A stretch of DNA of 36,348 bases from positions 1-36,348 of the forward strand of contig NZCN01000008.1 of assembly GCA_002688315.1 (NCBI GenBank), given 5' to 3'. The position numbers and the translations under genes were made by a program. The notes under the pieces were generated by a model that saw nothing but the letters and a program-made list of their open reading frames with translations, ran no database searches and was not told where the DNA came from. How positions within the stretch are numbered: position 1 is the stretch's first letter; each line of letters opens with the position of its first letter. Origin of the DNA: Candidatus Woesearchaeota archaeon. Lineage in GTDB: Archaea > Nanobdellota > Nanobdellia > Woesearchaeales > UBA10216. Positions 18,320 through 27,706 of the stretch are shown piece after piece.

Positions 18320-19567
18320 TTAAGGACAAGCTAAAGGAGCAGGGCAAGCATATGGCGCATCTGGCTCAGTGCAGACTGAAGCCATCTTGCATCGGCAGCT
18401 TGCATCATTGTTCGGGTCATTCGCATATGTATTGCCGTAAAACAAGTTTGTTCCAAATTCATCAGGGTCAGATAAGTTAAGCTGGGTTAAATGATACGTA
18501 TCCAGTACAAATCCTCTAAACTTTGGAGCAGCTCTTGATATGCATGTTATGTTCCATAATGAGTCTTGCTGGTCTAGTGGGCACCTTGTTCCGAAAAAGC
18601 ACCAGTCTGTGTAAGTTTTTTCAATGCTTGCTCCTGCAGTTCCGTCAGGGTCAGGAATATCGCTCATAACAAAGGGGTTTATTAAGCTTTCAACTCCGCA
18701 GCAGCTTGAAATCTCGTCATCATCAGTAAATCTTGTAAGGAAGCTTGAACCATTTGTATCATGACGATACCGCCTCCATTCATTATGCAAGAAAAGATTT
18801 GTGAGATTCCATTGAGTTATGTTTGTCTGGTTGAAGACATTAGTGTATGTAGTTCCTAACAATGCTTGGCTTCCTACAGAGTAAAGCGGGTCTTCTATGC
18901 CTTCAAAGTTAAAAATAACAGAGACGTTTTCAGTGTTGTTCCACCATGCAAGCCCAGCGTTAACTGAATAATTAATTAGGATTTTAACTTCAACTTGGAA
19001 TGGCCCTGTATCGTCATTCTGGGAAAGGTTAATCTGGAAATTGGAATGAGTGTGAGTGAAGTTTGTCTGTATTTGCATTGTATCTTTTGATGCAGCTTCT
19101 ATGTCCTTGAGTCTTGATGTGAAGTTTCTGTCTCTCATCAATCCTAAACCATCCGGACATCCAGGGTATGCTGCATCCCAATCGCATATGCATGTTTCAA
19201 TATCTTTAAGTTCAAAGTTTGTTGGAATAAGAGGGTCAGGACAAGCAAGAGAGCCATTAAGCATAACTTGGGTAAAGTTTGAGTTAAGCTCATCGTAATT
19301 CGAAAATGCTGCTCCTCTCACTCTCAAGTATATGGCAAGCGCGTTTAATGCGCTATAGCTTGATGTCCTCATGGTTATTGGAATGTAAGATGTTTTTAGT
19401 GTTTCAACAAAATCATCAGCAACAGATATTCTGCTTTCTGTTGAAGGAATTTTATACTTAAGAGTGACTTGTGATTTAGGAGCAGATGAAATAAAAAGAA
19501 CAGAAATTATCAGAATCGCAATTATTGTAAAGAAAAAACCTTTCTTGTTTTTAAAAATCATTGCCAT
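18320..19567 (-). CDS. Membrane-anchored pilus-like/surface protein, Cys-rich C-terminus
   Basis: KNKKGFFFTIIAILIISVLFISSA N-terminal helix; start after upstream ORF (MAMIF/MIF). Confidence 0.55.
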   Translation of the reverse strand: MAMIFKNKKGFFFTIIAILIISVLFISSAPKSQVTLKYKIPSTESRISVADDFVETLKTSYIPITMRTSSYSALNALAIYLRVRGAAFSNYDELNSNFTQVMLNGSLACPDPLIPTNFELKDIETCICDWDAAYPGCPDGLGLMRDRNFTSRLKDIEAASKDTMQIQTNFTHTHSNFQINLSQNDDTGPFQVEVKILINYSVNAGLAWWNNTENVSVIFNFEGIEDPLYSVGSQALLGTTYTNVFNQTNITQWNLTNLFLHNEWRRYRHDTNGSSFLTRFTDDDEISSCCGVESLINPFVMSDIPDPDGTAGASIEKTYTDWCFFGTRCPLDQQDSLWNITCISRAAPKFRGFVLDTYHLTQLNLSDPDEFGTNLFYGNTYANDPNNDASCRCKMASVCTEPDAPYACPAPLACP

Positions 19568-20109
19568 ACTCTTACCTCTGCTGTGATAGGCCCCCAAAAA
19601 TGCACGCTTTTGTTAACAGTTCCGAAAACAATTCTTTTGCTTGAAACCAGCAAGTCGCTTGTGTCTTGTCCTGTACCGCGTCCGTATATGACATCAGTGT
19701 CTAAAAGGATTTCAAAATTATATTGTTCTGGCACTAGCTTTTGCGTCACGTTTGCCAAAAATTGTGCAGACAAGTCAGTGTATAGTACAGGGTCATATCC
19801 ATGACAGTTTGGAGCGCATGCTCCATCAAGGTTAGAGTCAAAATACCGCTTAAATTCGTATGCCTGCTGCAAAAGAGTATTATCAGGGTCTGTGATATTA
19901 TTTGCTTTTAGCTGTTGTGTTAAAAAAGGGGTGTTAACTTCTTTTATTTTTGTCTGAGCAAGTGTGTTGATAAATTCTTGTGAAAGAACTTCAGGTTGGG
20001 AAGAGGAAGGATTGTAAGAAGATACAGCAAACACCAAAATCAGCCCGGTTGATACAACAAGCATAGCTACAAAAGCATCTATAGTGAAGTATTGCCCTCT
20101 TTTTGACAT
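19558..20109 (-). CDS. Pilin-like N-terminally anchored protein
   Basis: MSKRGQYFTIDAFVAMLVVSTGLILVFAVSS; start moved to Met30 of ORF 19558..20196. Confidence 0.6.
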   Translation of the reverse strand: MSKRGQYFTIDAFVAMLVVSTGLILVFAVSSYNPSSSQPEVLSQEFINTLAQTKIKEVNTPFLTQQLKANNITDPDNTLLQQAYEFKRYFDSNLDGACAPNCHGYDPVLYTDLSAQFLANVTQKLVPEQYNFEILLDTDVIYGRGTGQDTSDLLVSSKRIVFGTVNKSVHFWGPITAEVRVWQ

Positions 20110-20173
20110 GGATAGGTAATGATTTTCAAGAGTTATTAAATGTTTTGTTAGGATTAATTTGCTAAACTCTAAC

Positions 20174-20563
20174 TTATCCGCAATTAATTCCTCCAACAGT
20201 TACAAATAAGCTTCCAATTCCTGTTTTATTCTTGGAAATGTTTATTACATTGCCTTTTTCATCCTCAAAGTGGATGCAAAAGTCAGCGTCAACACCAAGA
20301 GTGTCTTTTAATTGTTTGTAATCTAAGTCACTTAAACTTTCTAATTTTTCAGCATCTACTTTAGTCCCATCCAAAAAGGAAAGTGATGAGTTTCTTGTTC
20401 CAGATATGGAAGAGACAAGTTTTGTGCTTTCTGTTTGCAAATCCTGGACTTTTGTTTCACTAAGCTTATCGCTGCTCAGAGAAAAAAAGAATATTATCAC
20501 TACAAGAAACAATGCAACTGCTATAAATGCATCTGTAGATACTGTTTGTCCTTTTGAATTCAT
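20174..20563 (-). CDS. Pilin-like small protein (paralog A)
   Basis: MNSKGQTVSTDAFIAVALFLVVIIFFFSL; LGVDADFCIHFEDEKGNVINIS...GIGSLFVTVGGINCG. Confidence 0.6.
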   Translation of the reverse strand: MNSKGQTVSTDAFIAVALFLVVIIFFFSLSSDKLSETKVQDLQTESTKLVSSISGTRNSSLSFLDGTKVDAEKLESLSDLDYKQLKDTLGVDADFCIHFEDEKGNVINISKNKTGIGSLFVTVGGINCG

Positions 20564-20584
20564 TTTAGCACATCATCCAATTAA

Positions 20585-20926
20585 TTATTCTCCGCATTTA
20601 TGTCCTCCGACAAGAGCATAACTGCTTCCTATGCACGGCTTATCTGCTATTTCAATCAAATTGCCGTTTTCATCTTCAAAATGAATTACAAATTCTGAAT
20701 TTACTCCTAAGCGTTTTTTAAGTTCATGGTATTCTGAGTTTGTAAACTCAAGTATTTTTTCATTGTTAATGCTGTCTCCTGCAATTATGCTATTCATAAT
20801 TATTTTTTGGTCTTGTTTTGTTTGCGATTCAGTATCACTAAAGAAAAAGATGATTAGGATAACAAAAACTAAAAACATCATCAGAACCAAGTTATCACTT
20901 ATTCCATTATGTTTTTTTGTTTTCAC
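20585..20926 (-). CDS. Pilin-like small protein (paralog B)
   Basis: NLVLMMFLVFVILIIFFFS; LGVNSEFVIHFEDENGNLIEIADKPCIGSSYALVGGHKCGE. Confidence 0.6.
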   Translation of the reverse strand: MKTKKHNGISDNLVLMMFLVFVILIIFFFSDTESQTKQDQKIIMNSIIAGDSINNEKILEFTNSEYHELKKRLGVNSEFVIHFEDENGNLIEIADKPCIGSSYALVGGHKCGE

Positions 20927-20954
20927 TCTAACCCCTTTTATGTTATATTGAAAA

Positions 20955-21653
20955 CTAATGTTTAAAAAGCTTTCTTATTATGCCAAATTTTTGAATTGGT
21001 AAAGGTTCTTTTTTTCTTATAAAACTATTAAGGCGTTTTTCAATTTGTTTCTGATTCTCAAACATGTTTTCCAGTTCCCGAAATTGTTTGCTATGGTGTA
21101 TTGCTCGGCCAGAGTTATTGTTAAACTTTAGTTTTTTATGGAGCATCTCATGATAGAGAAGGTAAGCGATTAGCTCTTCATCAGCATTCTTAAATAATGT
21201 GCTGACGTTTATTGTATCTGTATGATAATCGTATGTTGCAAGTCTTCTTCTTGAGTTTAAATTCCACTTTAAGTTTGGCCGTTCTATTGAGTTATGAAAA
21301 TATTTTGAGTTTATTTTGTTGAATATTTCTGAAAGCTGCTCATCTGGCTGCGTTTTTTGTGCAGATAAGTGAAGATTTTTTATGAAATTGTTGTAAAGGT
21401 CTATGTTTGTTGTTTTAGCTTTTTTTCTTAGTATTTTCAGCATTAATTCCTGTATCAATCCTATTCTAATCTCTTCATTTACAGTTTTCCATTCATGGCT
21501 AAGATTAAAGACAAGATTACTTCCAATTTTTTTAACATTTGCATTGTAAGGGCTGAATTTTTTAGAAAAAGTTGTTTTTACATTGTAGTTTAATTTTTCA
21601 TTTGGGAACAATCTAATAAATGCTTGCTCAATCAGTTCATTCATGAATTTCAT
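20955..21653 (-). CDS. SprT-like zinc metallopeptidase
   Basis: LIAYLLYHEMLHKKLKF...IHHSKQFRELENMF. Confidence 0.75.
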   Translation of the reverse strand: MKFMNELIEQAFIRLFPNEKLNYNVKTTFSKKFSPYNANVKKIGSNLVFNLSHEWKTVNEEIRIGLIQELMLKILRKKAKTTNIDLYNNFIKNLHLSAQKTQPDEQLSEIFNKINSKYFHNSIERPNLKWNLNSRRRLATYDYHTDTINVSTLFKNADEELIAYLLYHEMLHKKLKFNNNSGRAIHHSKQFRELENMFENQKQIEKRLNSFIRKKEPLPIQKFGIIRKLFKH

Positions 21654-22740
21654 ACCTCAATATTGCTCCAATACCGCCAAATTCTTTTAATTGTATGCCT
21701 TCTCTTGTTTCCACAGAGATTATTTCAACTTTTGTGCCGTACTTTGCTGCTTCCTCTTCAAAGTAAGCAATGTTTTCGTCAGAAAGCGATTCTGAAAGCA
21801 GCAGCAAATCAACCGCGCCCATCTGAAGTTTCTTAATGACATCATCGTTTCCATAGCTAACCATTTTATCATTTTTTGCCAAGTATTCGAAAAATTTGTT
21901 CATTACTTTTTTTTCTGAAGCTAATTCTTCTTTGGCAAGAATATCCTGGCTTGAGTCCAACAGTTCCTGCAAACCAAATTCATCTGTGTAAGTAATGTCT
22001 TTAATAGCTATTACTTTTTTTCTTAGTTCAGAAGTTATGAAATCTCCATCAAGGAATTCTTGTTTAGTGTGTCCTGGACCTCCCACTATTATGCCTTTCA
22101 GGTTTTTGTTTTCAAAAAATGCGTCTTTCAAATGCTCTCCCATTCTAATGTAGAATTCTTTTGCAGCGTTTTCTCTTATCCTGCCGAATCTTGCTGCGCT
22201 TTGCCCGCCTGCTCGCATTTTTCCTGGAACATTTGAAGTATGCTTGGAAAGAACAGTAACGCTTTTTCCTTTCAAGCTTGCGATTATGCCTTCCCTTCTG
22301 TCTATTAAAACAAGGCCGTAAACTTCTTTTACCTGAAGCATTTCTATGAGCAAGTCAAGAAGAAAAGTTTTATCACACCTGTAAAGTTTCATTTGGATAG
22401 GAATTGGAGGTTCTAAGCTCCATACTTTAAAATCCTGCTTTCCTTCAGGCGCTATATTTCCTGAGAAAACAGCCAACCCATTTTCAGGTGTTTTTTTGAA
22501 CAATCTTAAGTGCTGCACCATTCTTTCCAAAGCATCTATGACGTTCTTTCTGGTGGATGCAGATTTTATGTTTGCAGCAGTTCCTTGTTCCTGCTGAAGC
22601 TGCTGTATTATCTTATTCAAGTCATAACCTACAGGAACGTAAATAGTAACTAGTTCAGTGTGCCTGCCTTTGTGCTGCCCAAGCTCTTTGATGAATGCTT
22701 TCAGGTCGTGCTGTTGCTTGGCAGTAATCTTAGATACCAT
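21637..22740 (-). CDS. prf1: Peptide chain release factor aRF1
   Basis: NIKSASTRKNV, GKMRAGGQSAARFGRIRE (GGQ). Confidence 0.95.
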   Translation of the reverse strand: MVSKITAKQQHDLKAFIKELGQHKGRHTELVTIYVPVGYDLNKIIQQLQQEQGTAANIKSASTRKNVIDALERMVQHLRLFKKTPENGLAVFSGNIAPEGKQDFKVWSLEPPIPIQMKLYRCDKTFLLDLLIEMLQVKEVYGLVLIDRREGIIASLKGKSVTVLSKHTSNVPGKMRAGGQSAARFGRIRENAAKEFYIRMGEHLKDAFFENKNLKGIIVGGPGHTKQEFLDGDFITSELRKKVIAIKDITYTDEFGLQELLDSSQDILAKEELASEKKVMNKFFEYLAKNDKMVSYGNDDVIKKLQMGAVDLLLLSESLSDENIAYFEEEAAKYGTKVEIISVETREGIQLKEFGGIGAILRYEIHE

Positions 22741-22753
22741 TTTTCACCAGGGT

Positions 22754-22879
22754 ATGTTCTATTCAACTAAAGCTGAAGCTATTAAAGAAGAAGTAAATTT
22801 TTCACTATTGCAACTTTTTATGTTTACCATAGTTGTAATTGTACTAATCATAGTATTTAAAGGTTTGTTTCATCGATAG
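22754..22879 (+). CDS. Candidate 41-aa single-pass membrane microprotein
   Basis: MFYSTKAEAIKEEVNFSLLQLFMFTIVVIVLIIVFKGLFHR*; in-frame tail of track ORF 22658..22879, divergent from prf1. Confidence 0.45.
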   Translation: MFYSTKAEAIKEEVNFSLLQLFMFTIVVIVLIIVFKGLFHR

Positions 22880-22940
22880 ATTTATCAAAAACGTTAAATA
22901 AGCTGCCAGAACTCCAAAGCAAATAGTTATCGGTGATAAA

Positions 22941-23435
22941 ATGGATGACAGAGAATTTATGGATTATGTTGCTGAAAGAGTAACCACTAGATTAAGGCCA
23001 TTGCTTAACGATGAAGATTTTGAGAGTGTTTTAAGACAGAGTCATGATATAGACTCTTCTAGCGAAGGTTATTCTTGGGATATATCTGCTAGAATAAAGC
23101 TAGAATATCTTGGTTTCGACTTATATAATATTGCTTGGAATGTACAGAAAATCGCTACTTTTCCTAAAGAAGAAGACATACTTCCTTACTTAAATTCAAA
23201 AGGTATTCTTCCACAAGCAACAGTAAAAACTTACAAAGATATTGATTTAAGTTCTTATGACGGATACATTAATTGTTCAGTTTCCGAAGATTTTTCTGTA
23301 ATTATTGGTATTGACAAAGATTCAGACATGGGGATACCTGTTGAGGTAGGACAAACACTCGAAACAGCATTAGATCATTTGTTAGACCATGTTGTTAAGC
23401 AATATCAAACAGATGACGAATTCGATGAATTCTAG
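22941..23435 (+). CDS. Hypothetical acidic protein
   Basis: 164-aa ORF, no family recognised. Confidence 0.5.
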   Translation: MDDREFMDYVAERVTTRLRPLLNDEDFESVLRQSHDIDSSSEGYSWDISARIKLEYLGFDLYNIAWNVQKIATFPKEEDILPYLNSKGILPQATVKTYKDIDLSSYDGYINCSVSEDFSVIIGIDKDSDMGIPVEVGQTLETALDHLLDHVVKQYQTDDEFDEF

Positions 23436-23486
23436 TTTAAAACATCAATAGATTTAAAAACATCACATAAACCACATAAGCCCATT

Positions 23487-23560
23487 GGGGCTATAGTGTA
23501 GCTTGGCTATCACTTCTGGTTTGGGGCCAGACAACCCCGGTTCGAATCCGGGTAGCCCCG
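23487..23560 (+). tRNA. tRNA-Pro(TGG)
   Basis: GGGGCTA...TAGCCCC acceptor; TCTGG-TTTGGGG-CCAGA anticodon arm (TGG); CCCGG-TTCGAAT-CCGGG T-arm. Confidence 0.9.
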
Positions 23561-23627
23561 TTGAGCATAGCGAAATGGGGTTAGACGGTTCCCGAACGCA
23601 AGTGAGGATACCGGGTAGCCCCGTTGA
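23548..23627 (+). repeat. 17-bp direct repeat of the tRNA-Pro 3' end
   Basis: CCGGGTAGCCCCGTTGA at 23548-23564 and 23611-23627. Confidence 0.9.
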
Positions 23628-23688
23628 AAACCATAATGTTTTTAAACAGGCGTTAAGTTTCGTTATTCGTGAGGATTTTGGGTTTAAA

Positions 23689-23991
23689 ATGGCTGCTGAA
23701 AGATTTTCTGCTAAACGTTACGGTGTACGATATGGCCGTAAGCTAAGAGATAAGATTGGTAGTCTAGACAATGAAAAACGTTCTAATATTTGCCCTTATT
23801 GCCATTATAAAAAAGTAGATAGGCTTTCTGCAGGAATATGGCTTTGCAGAAAATGTGATAGTAAGTTTACAGGCCGCGCTTATACGGTAGGTAAAAAAGT
23901 GGAGGAAACAGTTGTTGAAGAAGCTGAGCCAATTGCTAAAGAGCCAGCAACAGAAACAGAAGAAACAGCTACAGCTAAAGCAACACCTTGA
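23689..23991 (+). CDS. rpl37ae: 50S ribosomal protein eL43 (L37Ae)
   Basis: MAAERFSAKRYGVRYGRKLRDKIG...CPYCHYKKVDRLSAGIWLCRKC; start at 23689, not 23503. Confidence 0.9.
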   Translation: MAAERFSAKRYGVRYGRKLRDKIGSLDNEKRSNICPYCHYKKVDRLSAGIWLCRKCDSKFTGRAYTVGKKVEETVVEEAEPIAKEPATETEETATAKATP

Positions 23992-23996
23992 TAAAA

Positions 23997-24134
23997 ATGG
24001 TTGAATACAAATGTTTTGATTGCAATAAAAAAGTATCTGTTGACTATATTAGGAAAAAGATTCGGTGCCCTTATTGTGGCAGTAAAGTGCTCTACAAGTC
24101 AAGGAAAACTTCAACTAAAGTAAAAGCAGTATAA
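23997..24134 (+). CDS. rpoP: DNA-directed RNA polymerase subunit Rpo12 (RpoP)
   Basis: MVEYKCFDCNKKVSVDYIRKKIRCPYCGSKVLYKSRKTSTKVKAV*; absent from ORF track (short). Confidence 0.9.
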   Translation: MVEYKCFDCNKKVSVDYIRKKIRCPYCGSKVLYKSRKTSTKVKAV

Positions 24135-24355
24135 TGTACCAAGCAACAATTTCAGTTGAAGACAAGAACAAGATATTAAAAAAATGTTTCAGTTCAGAAG
24201 ATAAGGATATAAAGAAAGCAAGCTATAAAGTAAGGGAAGATAGGGGAAAAACGTTTTTTGATATAAAAGCTGGCGATTCAGTTGCTTTGAGAACTGTTTT
24301 GAATTCCATAACAAAGATGCTTACAGTAATAGAAAAGATGGGTAAAATAAAATGA
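24134..24355 (+). CDS. KEOPS complex subunit Pcc1-like protein
   Basis: DRGKTFFDIKAGDSVALRTVLNSITKMLTVIEKM; position after rpoP. Confidence 0.8.
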   Translation: MYQATISVEDKNKILKKCFSSEDKDIKKASYKVREDRGKTFFDIKAGDSVALRTVLNSITKMLTVIEKMGKIK

Positions 24356-24693
24356 CCGCAGAAAACGAAGAAAAAATTAAGCATTTACAGCGTGCTGAAC
24401 AGAGCATGCAGGCTTTAATGTCTCAAAAACAAGCCTTACAAATGCAGCTTATGGAGCTTGAATCAGCTCTAAAAGAGCTTGAAACCGCAAATGAAGCTTA
24501 CAAAATTGTTGGAAATGTCATGGTTCTTTCTAAAAAAGACAAGCTGGATTCTGATTTAAAGTCAAAAAAAGAAACAGTTGAACTGCGTATAAAAACTCTT
24601 GAAACGCAGGAGAAAGACACCAGGGAAAAAGCAGAAACAATTCAAAAAGAAGTTTTGGAGGCGATGAAGAATGATGACAAAAATGATAAATGA
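24352..24693 (+). CDS. pfdB: Prefoldin beta subunit
   Basis: Prefoldin coiled-coil/beta pattern; YKIVGNVMVLSKKDKLDSDLKSKKETVELRIKTLE. Confidence 0.85.
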   Translation: MTAENEEKIKHLQRAEQSMQALMSQKQALQMQLMELESALKELETANEAYKIVGNVMVLSKKDKLDSDLKSKKETVELRIKTLETQEKDTREKAETIQKEVLEAMKNDDKNDK

Positions 24694-24928
24694 AAAAGTT
24701 GCTAACATGGTTGAAATGATTGCAGAGTTGCAGGAAGATTCAACAATCCCTCGAAACGTTAAAAACAAGTTAGAGTTTTGCTCAAATGCATTGCAGGAAG
24801 ATATTGAGATTTCTTTAAGAGTTGACAAGGCCAAACATGCAATAGAAGAAGTTTCTGAAGACTCAAATTTGGAAGCTTACACCCGCACTCAGCTGTGGAA
24901 CATTGCAAGTGAGCTTGAGAAATTATAG
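24671..24928 (+). CDS. UPF0147 family protein
   Basis: IAELQEDSTIPRNVKNKLEFCSNALQ...DSNLEAYTRTQLWNIASELEKL. Confidence 0.85.
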   Translation: MMTKMINEKVANMVEMIAELQEDSTIPRNVKNKLEFCSNALQEDIEISLRVDKAKHAIEEVSEDSNLEAYTRTQLWNIASELEKL

Positions 24929-24976
24929 TCAGCCATAAAACAAAATTAATATAATACCTAAAACTAGCTTCTTTTT

Positions 24977-26065
24977 ATGGCATATGAAGAGCAAATTAAG
25001 GAAATAGAAGAAGAAATAAGCACTACCAAGTACAATAAGGCAACTCAGCACCATATTGGGTTGTTGAAAGCTAAAGCTGCCAGGCTGCGTGAGAGAAAAG
25101 AAGCCAGAAGCAGCGGTGGAAAAGCAGGAAGCGGTTATGGTGTTAGAAAAACCGGTGATGCCACTGTTGTTTTGGTTGGTTTTCCTTCTGTAGGCAAATC
25201 TACAATTCTGAATAAAATCACTAATGCTGAATCTAAGATAGCTGATTATGCGTTTACTACACTCACTGTTATTCCTGGAATGATGGATTACAACCATGCA
25301 AAAATTCAGGTTTTAGACATTCCTGGGCTGATAAAAGGAGCTGCTTCAGGAGCAGGCATGGGGAAAGAAATATTATCTGTGGTTAGAAGTTCGGATTTGA
25401 TTGTTTTTGTAGCAGACCCTTTTTCATTAAAGCAGGTTGAAATTCTGCAGAAGGAATTGTATAATGCAGGGATTAGGCTTGATGAAACTCTCCCAAACGT
25501 TAAGATAAAAAGAAAGGAAAAAGGCGGTGTTGATTTTGCAACCACAGTTAAACTTACTCACATTGACAGAAAGACTGTTGAGGATGTTTTAAGGGAGTTT
25601 TCATTTGGCAATGCATCAATTGTAATCAGAGAAAACATAACAGCAGACCAGCTTATTGATGCGATTCAAGGAAATAAAACTTATGTTTCTTCTTTGGTCA
25701 TAATAAATAAGGCAGATATTGCAGGCGAGAAACAGTTAAGCCTGATTAAAAAGATTTATCCAAATGCGCTTATAATGTCAGCGCAAAAAGATAGTCCGGA
25801 AAAAGTTAAAAAAGTTATTTTTGATAATCTTAAACTTATTAGAATTTACCTGAAAGAAGCAGGAAAAAAGGCAGATATGAAAGAGCCTCTTATTGTAAAA
25901 AAGAACAGCACAATAGAAGATATTTGCAGAAGAGTCCATAAAGATTTTTTGAAAAAATTCAAGAGCGCGAAAATATGGGGAAAATCCGCTAAATTCCCTG
26001 GACAAATACTTCACGGCTCGCATGTCTTGATGGACAAGGATGTTGTGCAGATAAATTTAAGATAA
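24977..26065 (+). CDS. DRG-family GTP-binding protein with TGS domain
   Basis: GFPSVGKSTILNKITNAESKIADYAFTTLTVIPGMMDY; LDIPGLIKGAASGAGMG. Confidence 0.93.
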   Translation: MAYEEQIKEIEEEISTTKYNKATQHHIGLLKAKAARLRERKEARSSGGKAGSGYGVRKTGDATVVLVGFPSVGKSTILNKITNAESKIADYAFTTLTVIPGMMDYNHAKIQVLDIPGLIKGAASGAGMGKEILSVVRSSDLIVFVADPFSLKQVEILQKELYNAGIRLDETLPNVKIKRKEKGGVDFATTVKLTHIDRKTVEDVLREFSFGNASIVIRENITADQLIDAIQGNKTYVSSLVIINKADIAGEKQLSLIKKIYPNALIMSAQKDSPEKVKKVIFDNLKLIRIYLKEAGKKADMKEPLIVKKNSTIEDICRRVHKDFLKKFKSAKIWGKSAKFPGQILHGSHVLMDKDVVQINLR

Positions 26066-26067
26066 AG

Positions 26068-27021
26068 TTATTCTTCAGGCTTTACTTTTCCTGTGGACAT
26101 TTCTTCTTCATATGTTCGTATGTTTTCTACATTGTAGCCAGAATAAGTAACTGTGGCTACTGGCTTTTCTTTTATTTTGGTTTTTTCTTCTTTTTCAGTT
26201 TTTTTAGGAACTTTAGTTTTTTTTGCTGTTTTAACAGTTTTATTTTTTTTATTTGCTTTAACTTTTTTGACTGTTTTAGTTTTTGTTTTTAGTGATTTCT
26301 TTTTTGCAGCAGGTTCAGTTGTTTCTAAAAGTGTTCCTACATCTGTAATAGTTAATTCGCTTATTGAAAGCTCAACTGCTTTTCTGCATATGTCTTCGCA
26401 ATTCTGCAATAATCTGCGAGGGTTGCCATTTGACCTCCCATATATTTCTCGTATTACATAGTCAGGAATTAGTTTAAGGTTTCCTATTCTTCTTCTAACA
26501 ACGCCAATTGCTTCTTCAGGCGCAAGGTAAGGAAGAGATATTATATTTCCGTTAAGAGAATTGTTTAAGTGGTTTGTCAACAGTTTTTTATTGTATTCTA
26601 TGCCAAAGAAAACAACTGATTTTATGTTTCCCTGCTCTAAATAGCTGGTTATTTCTTTTGCATCTTCTTTTGAAATGTTTTGAGCTTCATCAACCATAAG
26701 TATCATGTCTTCAGGCACTTGGCCAAAAAGTTTTCCTTTAAGAGTTGAATTTTTCAAAAGATCTGTTACTTCAAGGCACTCATTCTTTATGCAGCTTGCA
26801 TAAATTAATTTCTTTTTTCCGCCAAAAGTAGAAATTATGTTTTTTAACATGCTGGTTTTTCCCATTCCAAGCGGCGCTTCTATAAACTGAATTTCGTTGT
26901 TGCTTATTTTTTCAAGAACTGGCTCAACATGAATTCCTGCTAACTCATTTGTTAATACTGCAGGTTTTATGTTAAAAGGGTTTGAGGAAAAGCCAAGTTT
27001 CCAATACCATAAATCAGCCAT
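26068..27021 (-). CDS. AAA+ (GspA/ExeA-like) ATPase with Lys-rich C-terminal extension
   Basis: Walker A APLGMGKTS; Walker B MILMVDEAQ; GRSNGNPRRLL sensor-2-like. Confidence 0.75.
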   Translation of the reverse strand: MADLWYWKLGFSSNPFNIKPAVLTNELAGIHVEPVLEKISNNEIQFIEAPLGMGKTSMLKNIISTFGGKKKLIYASCIKNECLEVTDLLKNSTLKGKLFGQVPEDMILMVDEAQNISKEDAKEITSYLEQGNIKSVVFFGIEYNKKLLTNHLNNSLNGNIISLPYLAPEEAIGVVRRRIGNLKLIPDYVIREIYGRSNGNPRRLLQNCEDICRKAVELSISELTITDVGTLLETTEPAAKKKSLKTKTKTVKKVKANKKNKTVKTAKKTKVPKKTEKEEKTKIKEKPVATVTYSGYNVENIRTYEEEMSTGKVKPEE

Positions 27022-27706
27022 CTATCTCACCTAGATTTTTCTCGCTTACCACAGATTCTCCTGCTTCTGTTGCGTTTTTGCATGTTTTTCCGCAACTTTC
27101 AAGAAAAGAAACAGTGTCTTTCTTTGATTTTGCGTATATTTTTTTGATAATTTTTTCAGGTAAAAATTCGAGAGAGTTAAGCCTGTTTCTAACAAGCTCA
27201 ACAGCATCGCTTGTTGTTAGGGATTTAAGCTTTATTATGCGGTTTCCTATCCTGTCTCTTATGTTATCTGGAAGTTCAGAGTCGTTTCCTGTGAAAATAA
27301 TTGAACGCAGGTAATTGTTGTCATAGTAATATTTTGCTCTTTCAAGTTCTTTATGATTTAATTTTTTAAAGTTATCAAGCATAAGAACCATGCCTTTTGG
27401 CATTAAATTAAGAAGTTTTCCAACAATTCCGTACTTGTTTTGCATTAATTTTTTTATGTCAACTTCATCTGTATTGCAGTCAAAGTATATCACTTTGCGT
27501 TCTCCTTTAAATTTTTCAATTGCAGAAAAAAGCAATGCAGTTTTTCCTGTTCCTTTATTGCCTTCTATTAACATCATATTACCTGCTTCAATGCTGTAAA
27601 CAAGCTCTTCTGTTGGTCCGTTAAGGTGTATTGATTGCTCTATAAATGCTCCTTTTTTTGTGCTGAAAGGGTCTTCAATATAACCGTGGTTTTCATACCA
27701 GCTCAT
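27014..27706 (-). CDS. AAA+-like ATPase paralog with altered Walker B
   Basis: Walker A GNKGTGKTAL; Walker B MVLMLDNFKK (DN instead of DE); aligns in layout with downstream paralog. Confidence 0.7.
   Translation of the reverse strand: MSWYENHGYIEDPFSTKKGAFIEQSIHLNGPTEELVYSIEAGNMMLIEGNKGTGKTALLFSAIEKFKGERKVIYFDCNTDEVDIKKLMQNKYGIVGKLLNLMPKGMVLMLDNFKKLNHKELERAKYYYDNNYLRSIIFTGNDSELPDNIRDRIGNRIIKLKSLTTSDAVELVRNRLNSLEFLPEKIIKKIYAKSKKDTVSFLESCGKTCKNATEAGESVVSEKNLGEIDG

Noticed and set aside
23503-23688. N-terminal extension of the eL43 ORF (AITSGLGPDNPGSNPGSPVEHSEM...)
   Set aside because: This is translation through tRNA-Pro and its repeated 3' end; real start is ATG 23689.
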